From Cepaea nemoralis (lineage: Eukaryota > Mollusca > Gastropoda > Stylommatophora > Helicidae): DNA of 64,000 bases. This document shows positions 51,400 to 63,220 of the stretch, piece after piece. The notes below the pieces were generated by a model. The model did no database searches. It saw only the letters and a program-made list of their open reading frames with translations, and was not told where the DNA came from. The position numbers and the translations under genes were made by a program. Position 1 is the first letter of the stretch. Every line of letters starts with the position of its first letter. Location: contig JACEFZ010003497.1 in NCBI GenBank assembly GCA_014155875.1, positions 1 to 64,000 of the forward strand. The letters are read 5' to 3'.

Positions 51400-52310
51400 T
51401 TCTAGAGTAATTAGCCGGCTCCAGGCAATTGTTATTTATTAGTGTTATCATTCAGGTTATTCGCAACATTCATCTCAGGAACTATCTCTCCGTTACCTGC
51501 AAGTTCTTCTTAATTTATTCATTAACGTTAAACGATTCACTGACGTACAGAAGAACATATACTATATAACACCTCTTCCTCTCTTCCCAGGCATATACCC
51601 CTCCATTAGTGTTCTCTCCAAACTTTCATGACGTTTCCAGTGACCAAAATATTTCAATTTTCTTTGTTTTATCGCCTTTAATAGTCAACTTTCTTCAATA
51701 TTCAGCTCTTTGAGTATAGATGCATTTGTTATTTTCTTTATTCAAGATATTCTTAGAACCCGTCTATAACATTTATATTCATAGGCAGTTATGCGCTGTT
51801 CAGCTTGTTTAGTAAGTGTCAAGGTCTCACAGGCTTATGTTGCAGTGGAAAAAATGCATGCTCTTGAAAATCTAATGTTTGTAGTTCAATCTGCCCCACT
51901 CCACAATTTATTCATTTCGTTTAGTCTTTGAAGAGCAATAGATATCCGTCTTTTAATTTCTTTTATTGTGTCAAGTCCCCATTGTTGGTAATCAAAGATA
52001 TTCGAAATTGTCCACCACCTCCAATTTTTTCTCACTAAGATATGTTTCTTTCCCCAGAGTAGTTTTATCTGTATGCATTATCTTTGTTTTTGCTATGTTA
52101 AGATACATGCTGTGATTTTCACTATTATTTTGGGTTGATGTTATTAGATTTTCTATACCACTCTGTGATGTGTATAGTAATACTGTATCATCAGCATATC
52201 GAATCTCTGACATTTCATAACCACCTACATTTAGGGCATAATAATGCTCCCTGGTTATATCATCTCTGACATTTCTCATTATATTTTCGGCGTACAGGTT
52301 AAACAAATTG
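51400..52310 (-). pseudogene. RTE-like element fragment (RT motif C to C-terminus)
   Basis: On the minus strand MFNLYAENIMRNVRDD, then ISEIRYADDTVLLYT-type motif C (EIRYADDTVLLYTSQSG), LNIAKTKIMHTDKT and VVDNFEYL. After stops, RKLKYFGHWKRHESL and GYMPGKRGRGV follow near 51660-51570. It is collinear with an RTE-like RT but full of stops. Confidence 0.72.
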
Positions 52311-52439
52311 CATAATATACTTTTGATTTTCCGAAATGAAGCTCTTGCTTCACTTATTAATCTATGTCACATATATTCAATCTGATGTTATGAGTCTCTT
52401 TCTATCTTCACCCCCCCCCCCTATATTTTCTCTACACAC

Positions 52440-52600
52440 ACACGCCCAGGTATTTAAACTTATTGAATTGGTTAAGCACGTTTTGTTTTCTAATGTAATA
52501 TCTCATTTTGGTGTTAACTTTGTCTTTGATAGAATCATAGTTTCTGTTTTCTTGAGAAAGCGCATTTGATTTGTTGCACTCTTGATAAAATACAGAAGAG
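52440..52600 (-). pseudogene. Short RT fragment
   Basis: On the minus strand a stretch with FSRKQKLRFYQRQS and a region aligned to a YLG-type thumb motif resembles the segment after motif C of an RTE-like RT. It is very decayed and may belong to a different copy from 51400-52310. Confidence 0.4.
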
Positions 52601-52883
52601 GCAGAGGTCAACCAGCATGAAAGAGAACACAAGACATGCAGACACTATGGACATGAAGGTGTACCAGGCAAGGGACCTGGCCAGAGATCGAGAGGCTTTT
52701 CGGTGTGGCATGATGAGATCAGTAAAGGACCTGCTTCATGATGATGATGATTTCGATGACGATGACGACGGCGAAGACGATGATGGTGGTGATGATAATG
52801 ATGATGATGACTATGATGACGATGATGATAATGATGATGATGACGACGACGATGATGATGATGACGATGATGATGATGATGAT
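52601..52883 (+). mobile_element. Non-LTR 3' end with GAT tail, the landing site of G2
   Basis: The frame KVYQARDLARDREAFRCGMM, then RSVKDLLHDDDD, resembles the last residues of a non-LTR polyprotein. It passes straight into a GAT/GAC repeat (about 52737-52883) that would be its tail. G2 is inserted inside the repeat, which continues at 62801. Confidence 0.6.
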
Positions 52884-55318
52884 TGTGGCATAACGCAACC
52901 ACCATTATTCATTTACCAACCCCTGCCGCAAAAGGAGGAAACAACATTAAAAGAAATTGACTTCACAACCGCAAATGGAGACTAGGACTTAAAACTTAAC
53001 ATCGAAACTGGAACTGCATAAGTGACAAATGACGTGGATTCTTAGAAAGATTGCATCAGACAAAGCTCGGAAGACCATTGGACGCAAAGGGACATGTGAC
53101 CCGCTTTCGCGCCAAAGCATAATTAGCATATGTTACTATTTCATCAGAAATGTTAATAAGCCCGCACTCTTTTCTGAAACCCGCCTCATGAACAGATGTG
53201 AGAAGATTGTGTGACCAATAGTTTCAATGGGCAAGGTAGAATGTCTGGATCCTAGGTGAGCTTGTTAGGCCTTAGATTAAACTGATAACCCGATGTATCA
53301 AGTGTCAAAAGAACGGTATCCAGTGTTTGTGATGTCAATTGAAATGTATTATTATTAATTAAAACCTCTTAAATGTAAAAATGCTCGACTGTGGATTCTA
53401 ACGACGCAGAGCCATTCCCGGGCAAAATGACTCTCTAATATTCTCTTAGATGAAACTGCAATCTCTGATATTCTTAGAGATAATTATTAACTTTAAGAAG
53501 TGCATTATACTACTACATTCTATTCTAAACAACTGTGAGAAGTGATGATTCTAAAGCAATCTTGTGCATTTCACCAGAAACACTGATAAAAGATGCTATC
53601 ACTATCTACAGCTGAAATGACAGTTCGTGTACTAGAACAAGTGCCTTGTTCTAAAACAGACTTATCTATGCCTATTTACAATCTAGAAAACTGAAAGTGA
53701 AATCAATCTTTCCTTTCTCCTTCATCTATTGAGGAAATATGGTTTGATGGAACTAATATTTATATTTATGTCAAATTTAATTAGATAAGGGCACACATGA
53801 ATTGCTTTACATGAGAAAGTTGTGCTTCGCGGAACACCATTACACGAAGTGGACTTAACTCATTACTCAACATAACTTAAAACCCAACACCACTCAACAC
53901 CACACAACCCAACACTCAACATCACAACAACAACAGATAATGGAAGAGAGTTATTAGACACAAGAAGAAGAAGAAGAAGTTAATTGGGAAAACACAGAGA
54001 ATTATTTATACACGCGATAAACACCACTGAGTGGAAGAAATGTTATAAATGTATGTCATTTATTTACATGCATCTTGACACCTTCTCACTCTTGTCACTG
54101 TCTTACTGTACACGTTCACTGACCCCAGGTCAAATGAGAACTTACATACAGCAGGAACAAGTTGATACAAGGCGTACACAGTGTGATAAACTCTGACCAC
54201 CCCAAATTAACCCAACACTAGATTAGAGAGGAAAGGAGGGGAGGGGAACTAGTTCCTACTTCAGGAATTTAGATTTCTTCCGACCTACTTCTAGAATATT
54301 GTATTGGTAGGAATGTATATATTTATGTGAATATTCATCAGTGATCTTGGTGGCTACATACCAACAACCACCCAACACATCAGCAAACTAACCACCTAAA
54401 TCAGACCTGACAGGGGGAAGCCGAGAGAAAGAGATGAACCACAAGTGAGATGGAAGAGGACTTGGCTATGAGCAGAGTATGGGGAGGCCTTCAGGGGAGC
54501 TATACGGGCAGACCTGAAGTGGATCCATCAGTCAATGGACCCTGGCTTACCTAATCTTCCAGTCACCAGGTTACCTTTCTAAATTGGTAGACACCACACC
54601 CAATTTCAGGAAACTGATAGATAATTATTAATCACCATCACACTTAATATGTACAACATCAAAATGTTTACTGTGTTTCACACTTGTTGACATCTCATAT
54701 ATTGATGCTTGATTGATTGTCTGGGACTATGGTCCAATGTGTAACTTTCTATTATCTTGTGTAAATCACAATAGAGATGTATGTAATGACCAGAAGGCTC
54801 AGGCCAGTCAATAAATGATTAACATGAATTGACCTTCTGTTAATTTATCAGTTCAAACCTATCTGTGAGTCAACAACTTCTTTGTACATCATGTTGTCAG
54901 AATCTAATGTGATTGATTATGTGTTTGATTGTTTAAAGATAAATTAACTGATAATGACTTACTGAATGGGGAAATAAAAAGACTCTAGATCTATCAACTG
55001 CTCAACATCCATGTTTTCTTCATCTAAATCAGGCTGAGAAAATTCTCCAGACTTTCCTCAGATTTGATAACCAATAAAAGGGGGCTCCAGAGCTAAAGAA
55101 TCCTTGGAGAAGGGGCAGATTCCCAGTTAGTAATTACCATTCTCACCAGGGCCATAATCTATATCTCCTAGACATAATTTAATAGAACGAGGCCTGCAGA
55201 TAACTCAAGGTTCATATTCTGGGGTTATTGAAGATAGAAGAGGATGGGGCTCTACTTCTTTTGTTAGAGATGGGGCATGCACCACAGTGATCTCCCACTC
55301 CTTTCAAAATATATGACA
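52884..55318 (+). repeat. G2 5' LTR
   Basis: 2,435 bp starting TGTGGCATAACGC and ending TATATGACA. It is exceptionally long for Ty3/Gypsy. The small frames inside (53029-53214, 53984-54196), although present in both LTRs, have no domain signature. Confidence 0.93.
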
Positions 55319-55930
55319 TATTGGGCTGACTACGTCCTGGATGGTTCCCATATATTAACCTTTAAACAATTACATAAAAATACAGAGAACACAATTATCT
55401 TTGGATTTTGAACATTGTCATTTTCTAGAATGTTTAACAGATACCATGTGGGGTATTGATTGACAGCCACATGATATGAATGACATTTATAGATAAATAA
55501 GAGTAGGTGACTGATCTTTCCTCCTGGAGAAGGGAGCCATGTTCAAGCAGGTGTAGACTTCAGAAAGAGGTGCTCCAGGAGAAATATATAATGTGTATCT
55601 ACTACCCAAACACTACTTCTCTTTCAGAGAAGGTGTTCTTTTACTGTGGAGTCTGAACTTAACAGCATTTCATCAACCACCGGAAAATCTTATCCGTTGG
55701 GAAAACTCTGTCTAATTTCAGATTCTTTTCTTTACTAGGAATTAAATCTGGTTACTTCAGTGCCTGCTGCCTTTGGCTTTTCCAGCATTGACAGACAGAC
55801 ATAACATAGGGTGTTTTTAATATTGCACATGCTCTGTTGTATCTTTGCAGATCAGGGACTGACAAGCTTACGCGGATCAGACTAACTGCAATTATATTTG
55901 TTAGGCAGAACAAAGCAATAAATTATAGAC
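55319..55930 (+). other. G2 leader with putative primer-binding site
   Basis: TGGGCTGACTACGTCCTG at 55322-55339, three bases after the LTR, starts with the TGG expected of a primer site, but I cannot name the tRNA. The remaining leader has no gene. Confidence 0.5.
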
Positions 55931-57664
55931 ATGGTGGAAACTGCAAAGTGTATAGCCCAAATAACAGAAACAGGTAGGGAATGCGGGTTAGATGGCCTTG
56001 AGCTAGCTAACTATGTTTCAGATGCATTCGACAAAAGAGAAAGACTGCAAGCGGAATTGGCTCTCAAAGAAAAACAGCTTCAGGCTGAATTGGCTGAGAG
56101 GGAAAAACGACTTCAGGCAGAAATTGAGGAGAAAGAGAAACGACTACAGGCTGAAATGGAAGATAAGGAGAGAGAGCGTCAACACCAACTGGAGTTGAGG
56201 AGAATGGAGATTGAAGTGGAGATCCGGAGAATAGAGAAAGGGAGTGGTCCTACACCCTCAACCTCATCAGGATCGCCAGTGACAGAACCACCTCCTCACG
56301 TCTCTCAACTTAATTCAGGAGCTATGTCATTTCCTCTGGAACCCTTTAATGAACAGACTGACCACATCGAAGGATTTTTATCACGCTTCGAGGCAATGGC
56401 TGTCAGCTGTGGGCTTGAAGAAAGTAGATGGGCGACGAAGTTAGCGCAGGCCTTAAGATCCACGGCGTATGAAGTGTTCTCAAGACTCACTAGAGAGGAA
56501 CAACAGAACTACACAACACTTAAGACGGCACTCTTGGGCCGCTTCGAAGTGGACGCCGAATCTTATAAACTCAGGTTCAAAACCGCAAGGAAGGAACCGG
56601 GTGAGAGCTACGCGCAACTAGTCGAAAGACTGAAGTCATACATACAAAGATGGACTTGCTTGGGAGGATTTGAGGAGAATTTGGAAGGACTCCGTGAAAT
56701 GATCATCATTGATCAGATCAAGGGGAAAATGCAGAACGAAAGGAAGGCATTCTTAACCCAAAACGGGGCTGACCGCCTGGAAACTATAATCATCCTGGCA
56801 GAGAGATTTGAGAAATCTCAGAAGGAGATAGGAGGAAAGGGACGTTCGAACAACACCCCCTCTCAAAACAAAACTCCACAGCCAAAAGAGGGTGAAAACA
56901 CTGTAGCCACCAAGAAAAAGGGGAAATCCCAGAAAAACACTCAAAACTCAGTCCAAACAGCGCCGAAGGAGGACAAACCATTCTGTACCCATTGCAAAAT
57001 TAGAGGTCACACATTTCAGAATTGCAGGAAAAAGCCACCTCCACACACAGCGGCATGTTTGGCCAACCGAAAAGAGAAAAAAGTGAGCACTGGTGAAACG
57101 TCCAAACAGAAACCTCATCAAGACACATCATCTCGTATTCCAGTTGTAGAATCCATCTTGCTAAATGGATTCAAGACTACCTGTTTATATGATACTGGAT
57201 TATCATATGACTGTGTTGTTTCATCATCCTTAGTTCACCCCGAACAGGTGACAGAGGAAATAGTGGAATTACAGGGACCACTGAAGAGTTCAACAAATAT
57301 GTCTCTTCCAGTGGCAAAAGTGAACATAGCCTCGCGGTATGTCACTGGGACAATCAAGGCAGCAGTCTTGGACGATCCGATATATCCTGTAATCCTCGGC
57401 TGTAGATTTATCGTTCTAGGAGAACCTGTTCAACCTGTGGCGATGGCGACCATGACCACTCGATCCCAGGCAACAAAAACTCCAGAAACAACTACGCCAA
57501 TCCCTCGAACGGAGGAACTGAAGAGGGCACAAGAGGCCGACAGCACCTTGGAACCCTGCTTCAGAAAACTGCCAAAATCACATTTACCTCTACGTAAAGG
57601 TGATCTGTTCATGAAGTCAGCACTTCTTTACAGAAAAGCAGGACGAGCTGGACAAGAGTTTTAA
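55931..57664 (+). CDS. G2 Gag and protease, 577 residues
   Basis: Starts MVETAKCIAQITETGRECGL. Residues about 35-103 are a charged coiled coil of RLQAE-EKEK repeats. A capsid-like part follows (FEAMAVSCGLEESRWATKLA), then a CCHC knuckle, CTHCKIRGHTFQNC, near residue 351, a basic linker, and a retropepsin with CLYDTGLSYDCVV (DTG near residue 420) and YPVILGCRF. The frame ends at 57664 because a T run (GAGTTTTAA) holds one base more than the continuing frame needs. Integrase sequence begins immediately in the next frame. Gag forms the particle; protease cleaves the polyprotein. Confidence 0.9.
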   Translation: MVETAKCIAQITETGRECGLDGLELANYVSDAFDKRERLQAELALKEKQLQAELAEREKRLQAEIEEKEKRLQAEMEDKERERQHQLELRRMEIEVEIRRIEKGSGPTPSTSSGSPVTEPPPHVSQLNSGAMSFPLEPFNEQTDHIEGFLSRFEAMAVSCGLEESRWATKLAQALRSTAYEVFSRLTREEQQNYTTLKTALLGRFEVDAESYKLRFKTARKEPGESYAQLVERLKSYIQRWTCLGGFEENLEGLREMIIIDQIKGKMQNERKAFLTQNGADRLETIIILAERFEKSQKEIGGKGRSNNTPSQNKTPQPKEGENTVATKKKGKSQKNTQNSVQTAPKEDKPFCTHCKIRGHTFQNCRKKPPPHTAACLANRKEKKVSTGETSKQKPHQDTSSRIPVVESILLNGFKTTCLYDTGLSYDCVVSSSLVHPEQVTEEIVELQGPLKSSTNMSLPVAKVNIASRYVTGTIKAAVLDDPIYPVILGCRFIVLGEPVQPVAMATMTTRSQATKTPETTTPIPRTEELKRAQEADSTLEPCFRKLPKSHLPLRKGDLFMKSALLYRKAGRAGQEF

Positions 57665-58007
57665 TCAACTTGTTGTACCAACTCAATACAGGACTCAGAT
57701 CTTAGAGATGGGTCATAGTCTACCATTCAGTGGGCACATGGGTATCAACGCTACTACACAGCGGATTACCACTCATTACTTTTGGCCAGGGATGAACTCA
57801 GACATACAACGGTTTGTAAAATCATGCCCACAGTGTCAGAAAGTATCACCAAAACACCGGACACCACCGGCAATGTTGGGTGAATCGCCAATCACTGGAA
57901 TTCCATTTGAGAAAGTGGCTGTAGACATAATCGGACCTCTCTCAGCAACGAAGAGGCGAAACCGATTCATATTAACGCTTGTGGACACAACAACCATGTG
58001 GGCCTAA
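57663..58007 (+). pseudogene. G2 integrase N-terminus (H2C2 finger and first Asp), ended by a stop
   Basis: Reads MGHSLPFSGHMGINATTQRI (His pair), CPQCQKV (Cys pair) and VAVDIIGPLSATKR (first catalytic Asp), up to TTMWA. A TAA at 58005-58007 interrupts the frame, which continues unchanged on the other side. It is one of only two lesions in this element. Confidence 0.88.
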
Positions 58008-58016
58008 GCAGTTCCT

Positions 58017-60332
58017 ATGCCCAGCTGTGACTCCAAACACGTCGCTGATGCATTATTAGGAATATTCACACGTCTAGGATTCCCACAAAGGATCTTGACG
58101 GACAACGGTTCACAGTTTCGTGGTAAGCTCATGGAAGAGACCTTCAGACTTTTTCATGCACGCCATATCTTCAGTTCACCATATCACCCTCAGTCAAATG
58201 GACTTGTGGAAAGGTGGAACGGGACATTGATTAGTATCCTGCGCAAAATTGCCCAGGAGAAGACAGAGGATTGGGACTTGTATTTACCCGCAGCTTTATT
58301 CGCTTACAGGGAAGTACCCCATCACTCAACAGGTTTTGCTCCAGCCACACTGTTGTTTGGACGACCGATCAAGGGACCACTGGAGGCGTTACTTCGAACA
58401 TGGACTGATAATACTACAGATGATACAGTCGTGACTGCATCTACATATGTTGCCGAGTTGAAAAATCGTTTACAACACAGTTGGAAACAAGCGAATGTCA
58501 ATCTACGTCAAGCCAGACGAAGAATTGCTCGTAACTTCAACCGCAAGGCAAAGGATAGAGAGTTAGAGGTAGGAGAGAAGGTGATGTTGCTGCTTCCAAC
58601 CAGTCAGAATAAGCTGCAAATCGGATGGAGAGAACCTTATGTAGTGACGGAGAAGATCTCACGTACCAACTACAGAATTTCAGTCAAAGGCAAGATGAAA
58701 GTATTTCACATAAACCTCTTGAAGAAATATCATGAAAGACCCTCAACCACCGAACCTGCACATCTGATGGCCATGAGTGTGGCTACTGAAGTCGAAGAAG
58801 GATCAACAATGGGAGTCGAGAGCCAACTGCAAGCCAAAGAGACCTTTAAGGATGTGGACATCAATCCCATCTTAACAAAGGATCAGCAAAAGCAGATTAG
58901 GGAACTTATGGCAAGATATGCAGAAGTACTTACTGATAAGCCAGGAAGAACTGATTTGGAGGAATTTGACATGAAGTTGAATGACACAGTGCCTGTGCGA
59001 GTCAAGACTTACCCAGTTCCTTATGCAAAGCAAAAGACTTTAGAGGAAGAAATACAACAGCTGCTCACCGCAGGAATAATCTCACCATCTGAATCACCTT
59101 ACAGTGCTAGCGTCGTCTTATTGAGAAAGCCAAGCGGAGAACATAGATTGTGCATCGATTATCGACAGCTCAATGCTATTACTGAATTCCAAGCAGAACC
59201 TCTGCCTGATCAGAATAAACTCTTCACAGCACTCAACCGAGCTAAGTACTTTACTAGGATTGATCTCAGTAAGGGATATTACCAGATTCCCGTAAAACCG
59301 AAAGTTAGACCATGGTTAGCTTTCAGCACGCCTGGAGGACACTATGAGTTCAACGTTCTTCCATTCGGATTAAGTAATGCTCCCAGCGTCTTTACACGTA
59401 TGATGAGAAAATTACTTGACCCACTACAGCATCCAGACATCAGTCACTTCATGGATGACATCCTGATCGCCACTGAAACATTTGAAGAGCATGTAGAGAC
59501 ACTGCATCTTTTGTTCAGGCGCCTCAGAGAAACTGGATTGACGGCTAGACCAAAGAAGTGTCAGATAGGATTCCAAGAATTGGACTTTCTAGGTCATAAG
59601 ATATCTCATGGACTGATAACTCCACAAGAGGGAAATGTGGACAAACTCCAGAGAGCACCTCGTCCAAAAACAAAGAAGGATGTAAGATCATTTGTATCCT
59701 TATGTGGATTCTATCAAAAATACATCAAGGACTTCAATACTCTGTCAGCACCTTTAACGGATCTTACCAAAAAGGGGAAACCAGAGAAAGTCACTTGGTC
59801 AGCTGATTGTGAGAGAGCTTTCACAGCACTAAAGCAGGCATTAACTGCACATCCAGTCTTACATCTACCAGACCTCGACCAACAATTCGTGCTGCGCACT
59901 GATGCCAGTAACATAGGAATTGGGGCAACGCTGTTGCAGAGAAAGGGAGATGTACCATCAGAGCTATTCCCTGTAGCTTATGCTAGCAGGAAATTGAATG
60001 CAGCAGAGAGAAATTACAGTACTATCGAGAGAGAATGTCTTGCGCTCGTATGCAGTGTACAGAAATTTCAGGCATACCTATATGGCAAACATTTCACAGT
60101 GCAATGTGACCATCAACCACTCATGTTTCTCGCAGCATCTAAGACTCTGAATGCCCGACTTATGAGGTGGTCGCTGCTTCTTCAACCTTACTCGTTCCAG
60201 GTTGAATATGTTCCTGGGAAAATGAATGTGGGAGCGGACTTCCTGAGTCGACACCCACTTCCTGATGAACCAGGTCAATCAGATGCAGAAGAGAATACAA
60301 GGGAGGAAAAATGGGGACAGCTTGATAACTGA
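58017..60332 (+). CDS. G2 integrase (rest), RT and RNase H, 771 residues
   Basis: The ATG at 58017 is internal; the domain is continuous with the frame before the stop. Integrase: ILTDNGSQFRG (second Asp) and QSNGLVERWNG (Glu), then a GPY/F-like IGWREPYVVTEKI and KVFHINLLKKYHER. RT from about residue 330: LLTAGIISPSESPYSAS, HRLCIDYRQLNA, YFTRIDLSKGYYQIPV (A), FNVLPFGLSNAPSVF (B) and HFMDDILIATE (C, FMDD). RNase H: FVLRTDASNIGIGATLL, YSTIERECLALV, QCDHQPLMFL and GADFLSRHP. Frame and motifs are intact. The final RHPLPDEPG tail suggests the true end of pol. Confidence 0.92.
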   Translation: MPSCDSKHVADALLGIFTRLGFPQRILTDNGSQFRGKLMEETFRLFHARHIFSSPYHPQSNGLVERWNGTLISILRKIAQEKTEDWDLYLPAALFAYREVPHHSTGFAPATLLFGRPIKGPLEALLRTWTDNTTDDTVVTASTYVAELKNRLQHSWKQANVNLRQARRRIARNFNRKAKDRELEVGEKVMLLLPTSQNKLQIGWREPYVVTEKISRTNYRISVKGKMKVFHINLLKKYHERPSTTEPAHLMAMSVATEVEEGSTMGVESQLQAKETFKDVDINPILTKDQQKQIRELMARYAEVLTDKPGRTDLEEFDMKLNDTVPVRVKTYPVPYAKQKTLEEEIQQLLTAGIISPSESPYSASVVLLRKPSGEHRLCIDYRQLNAITEFQAEPLPDQNKLFTALNRAKYFTRIDLSKGYYQIPVKPKVRPWLAFSTPGGHYEFNVLPFGLSNAPSVFTRMMRKLLDPLQHPDISHFMDDILIATETFEEHVETLHLLFRRLRETGLTARPKKCQIGFQELDFLGHKISHGLITPQEGNVDKLQRAPRPKTKKDVRSFVSLCGFYQKYIKDFNTLSAPLTDLTKKGKPEKVTWSADCERAFTALKQALTAHPVLHLPDLDQQFVLRTDASNIGIGATLLQRKGDVPSELFPVAYASRKLNAAERNYSTIERECLALVCSVQKFQAYLYGKHFTVQCDHQPLMFLAASKTLNARLMRWSLLLQPYSFQVEYVPGKMNVGADFLSRHPLPDEPGQSDAEENTREEKWGQLDN

Positions 60333-60370
60333 AAATGTTGGAAACATAGTTCCATACCATAGAACAATCT

Positions 60371-60382
60371 GGAGTGGGGCCA
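60371..60382 (+). promoter_or_regulatory. G2 polypurine tract
   Basis: GGAGTGGGG at 60371-60379, three bases before the 3' LTR (60383), is the expected primer for plus-strand synthesis. Confidence 0.7.
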
Positions 60383-62800
60383 TGTGGCATAACGCAACCA
60401 CCATTATTCATTTACCAACCCCTGCCGCAAAAGGAGGAAACAACATTAAAAGAAATTGACTTCACAACCGCAAATGGAGACTAGGACTTAAAACTTAACA
60501 TCGAAACTGGAACTGCATAAGTGACAAATGACGTGGATTCTTAGAAAGATTGCATCAGACAAAGCTCGGAAGACCATTGGACGAAAAGGGACATGTGACC
60601 CGCTTTCGCGCCAAAGCATAATTAGCATATGTTACTATTTCATCAGAAATGTTAATAAGCCCGCACTCTTTTCTGAAACCCGCCTCATGAACAGATGTGA
60701 GAAGATTGTGTGACCAATAGTTTCAATGGGCAAGGCAGAATGTCTGGATCCTAGGTGAGCTTGTTAGGCCTTAGATTAAACTGATAACCCGATGTATCAA
60801 GTGTCAAAAGAACGGTATCCAGTGTTTGTGATGTCAATTGAAATGTATTATTATTAATTAAAACCTCTTAAATGTAAAAATGCTCGACTGTGGATTCTAA
60901 TGACGCAGAGCCATTCCCGGGCAAAATGACTCTCTAATATTCTCTTATATGAAACTGCAATCTCTGATATTCTTAGAGATAATTATTAACTTTAAGAAGT
61001 GCATTATACTACTACATTCTATTCTAAACAACTGTGAGAAGTGATGATTCTAAAGCAATCTTGTGCATTTCACCAGAAACACTGATAAAAGATGCTATCA
61101 CTATCTACAGCTGAAATGACAGTTCGTGTACTAGAACAAGTGCCTTGTTCTAAAACAGACTTATCTATGCCTATTTACAATCTAGAAAACTGAAAGTGAA
61201 ATCAATCTTTCCTTTCTCCTTCATCTATTGAGGAAATAGGGTTTGATGGAACTAATATTTATATTTATGTCAAATTTAATTAGATAAGGGCACACATGAA
61301 TTGCTTTACATGAGAAAGTTGTGCTTCGCGGAACACCATCACACGAAGTGGACTTAACTCAACATAACTTAAAACCCAACACCACTCAACACCACACAAC
61401 CCAACACTCAACATCACAACAACAACAGATAATGGAAGAGAGTTATTAGACACAAGAAGAAGAAGAAGTTAATTGGGAAAACACAGAGAATTATTTATAC
61501 ACGCGATAAACACCACTGAGTGGAAGAAATGTTATAAATGTATGTCATTTATTTACATGCATCTTGACACCTTCTCACTCTTGTCACTGTCTTACTGTAC
61601 ACGTTCACTGACCCCAGGTCAAATGAGAACTTACATACAGCAGGAACAAGTTGATACAAGGCGTACACAGTGTGATAAACTCTGACCACCCCAAATTAAC
61701 CCAACACTAGATTAGAGAGGAAAGGAGGGGAGGGGAACTAGTTCCTACTTCAGGAATTTAGATTTCTTCCGACCTACTTCTAGAATATTGTATTGGTAGG
61801 AATGTATATATTTATGTGAATTTATGTGATCTTGGTGGCTACATACCAACAACCACCCAACACATCAGCAAACTAACCACCTAAATCAGACCTGACAGGG
61901 GGAAGCCGAGAGAAAGAGATGAACCACAAGTGAGATGGAAGAGGACTTGGCTATGAGCAGAGTATGGGGAGGCCTTCAGAGGAGCTATACGGGCAGACCT
62001 GAAGTGGATCCATCAGTCAATGGACCCTGGCTTACCTAATCTTCCAGTCACCAGGTTACCTTTCTAAATTGGTAGACACCACACCCAATCTCAGGAAACT
62101 GATAGATAATTATTGAATCACCATCACACTTAATATGTACAACATCAAAATGTTTACTGTGTTTCACACTTGTTGACATCTCATATATTGATGCTTGATT
62201 GATTGTCTGGGACTATGGTCCAATGTGTAACTTTCTATTATCTTGTGTAAATCACAATAGAGATGTATGTACTGACCAGAAGGCTCAGGCCAGTCAATAA
62301 ATGATTAACATGAATTGACCTTCTGTTAATTTATCAGTTCAAACCTATCTGTGAGTCAACAACTTCTTTGTACATCATGTTGTCAGAATCTGATGTGATT
62401 ATGTGTTTGATTGTTTAAAGATAAATTAACTGATAATGACTTACTGAATGGGGAAATAAAAAGACTCTAGATCTATCAACTGCTCAACATCCATGTTTTC
62501 TTCATCTAAATCAGGCTGAGAAAATTCTCCAGACTTTCCTCAGATTTGATAACCAATAAAAGGGGGCTCCAGAGCTAAAGAATCCTTGGAGAAGGGGCAG
62601 ATTCCCAGTTAGTAATTACCATTCTCACCAGGGCCATAATCTATATCTCCTAGACATAATTTAATAGAACGAGGCCTGCAGATAACTCAAGGTTCATATT
62701 CTGGGGTTATTGAAGATAGAAGAGGATGGGGCTCTACTTCTTTTGTTAGAGATGGGGCATGCACCACAGTGATCTCCCACTCCTTTCAAAATATATGACA
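60383..62800 (+). repeat. G2 3' LTR
   Basis: 2,418 bp, near-identical to the 5' LTR. Indels include loss of CATTACT (near 61349), one AGA, a rearranged segment near 61820 and GATT (near 62398). Confidence 0.93.
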
Positions 62801-62894
62801 ATGATGATGATAATAATGACGATGATGACTAGTACAATGTCCAATAGAAGCTGTAAATCTTTTGTCATTTTAACTATCAATATTGCATCGTTTG

Positions 62895-63125
62895 CGTGGA
62901 GTAGCCCTCCGTGGCCTAAAGGCTTGCGAACGCGATTGGTGAGCCGCTTACCACGTGTTCGAAACGCGGAGGCGACCGATTTGGCAGCAGACCGTGTCGC
63001 ACTGAAGTTTTAACGTGTTGTTATGGGAGCCGGTCGTTCATAAAGCAATGGCAAACAACAACGTAAACCTTGCCAAAACATTAACAACAGCAGTAAAATG
63101 CTGGTGTTGATAGCGATGTCCTGTA
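62895..63125 (+). mobile_element. SINE-B copy
   Basis: The head CCCTCCGTGGCCTAAAGGC (box A) and GTGTTCGAAACGCGG (box B) are followed by ATAAAGCAATGGCAAACAAC and TTGATAGCGATGTCCTGTAA. It ends in an AT repeat. Confidence 0.83.
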
Positions 63126-63135
63126 AATATATATA

Positions 63136-63214
<79 letters not shown>
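63126..63214. repeat. AT dinucleotide repeat
   Basis: About 85 bp of TA units directly after the SINE-B 3' end, possibly an expanded SINE tail. Confidence 0.95.

Positions 63215-63220
<6 letters not shown>

Larger units (their letters stand above)
52884..62800 (+). mobile_element. Ty3/Gypsy-type LTR retrotransposon G2, integrase upstream of RT, 2.4-kb LTRs
   Basis: A 9.9-kb element with LTRs at 52884-55318 and 60383-62800 and ATGAT on both sides (52879-52883, 62801-62805), though within a GAT repeat. The order is LTR, leader, Gag-protease, integrase, RT, RNase H, polypurine tract, LTR: again the Gmr1-like order. By eye the LTRs differ at 10 bases and 5 indels (17 bp in total), about 0.4% substitutions, so the insertion is young. 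Two lesions break the polyprotein: a one-base gain near 57660 and a stop at 58005. Confidence 0.93.

Noticed and set aside
53029..54196. Two small frames conserved in both G2 LTRs
   Set aside because: LTRs are near-identical by origin, so conservation is uninformative. There is no motif or start context worth defending.
57640..57670. Programmed +1 frameshift between G2 Gag-protease and integrase
   Set aside because: The break is a single extra T in a T run and a separate in-frame stop follows 340 bp later, so ordinary decay is the simpler reading. Comparison with other copies would settle it.
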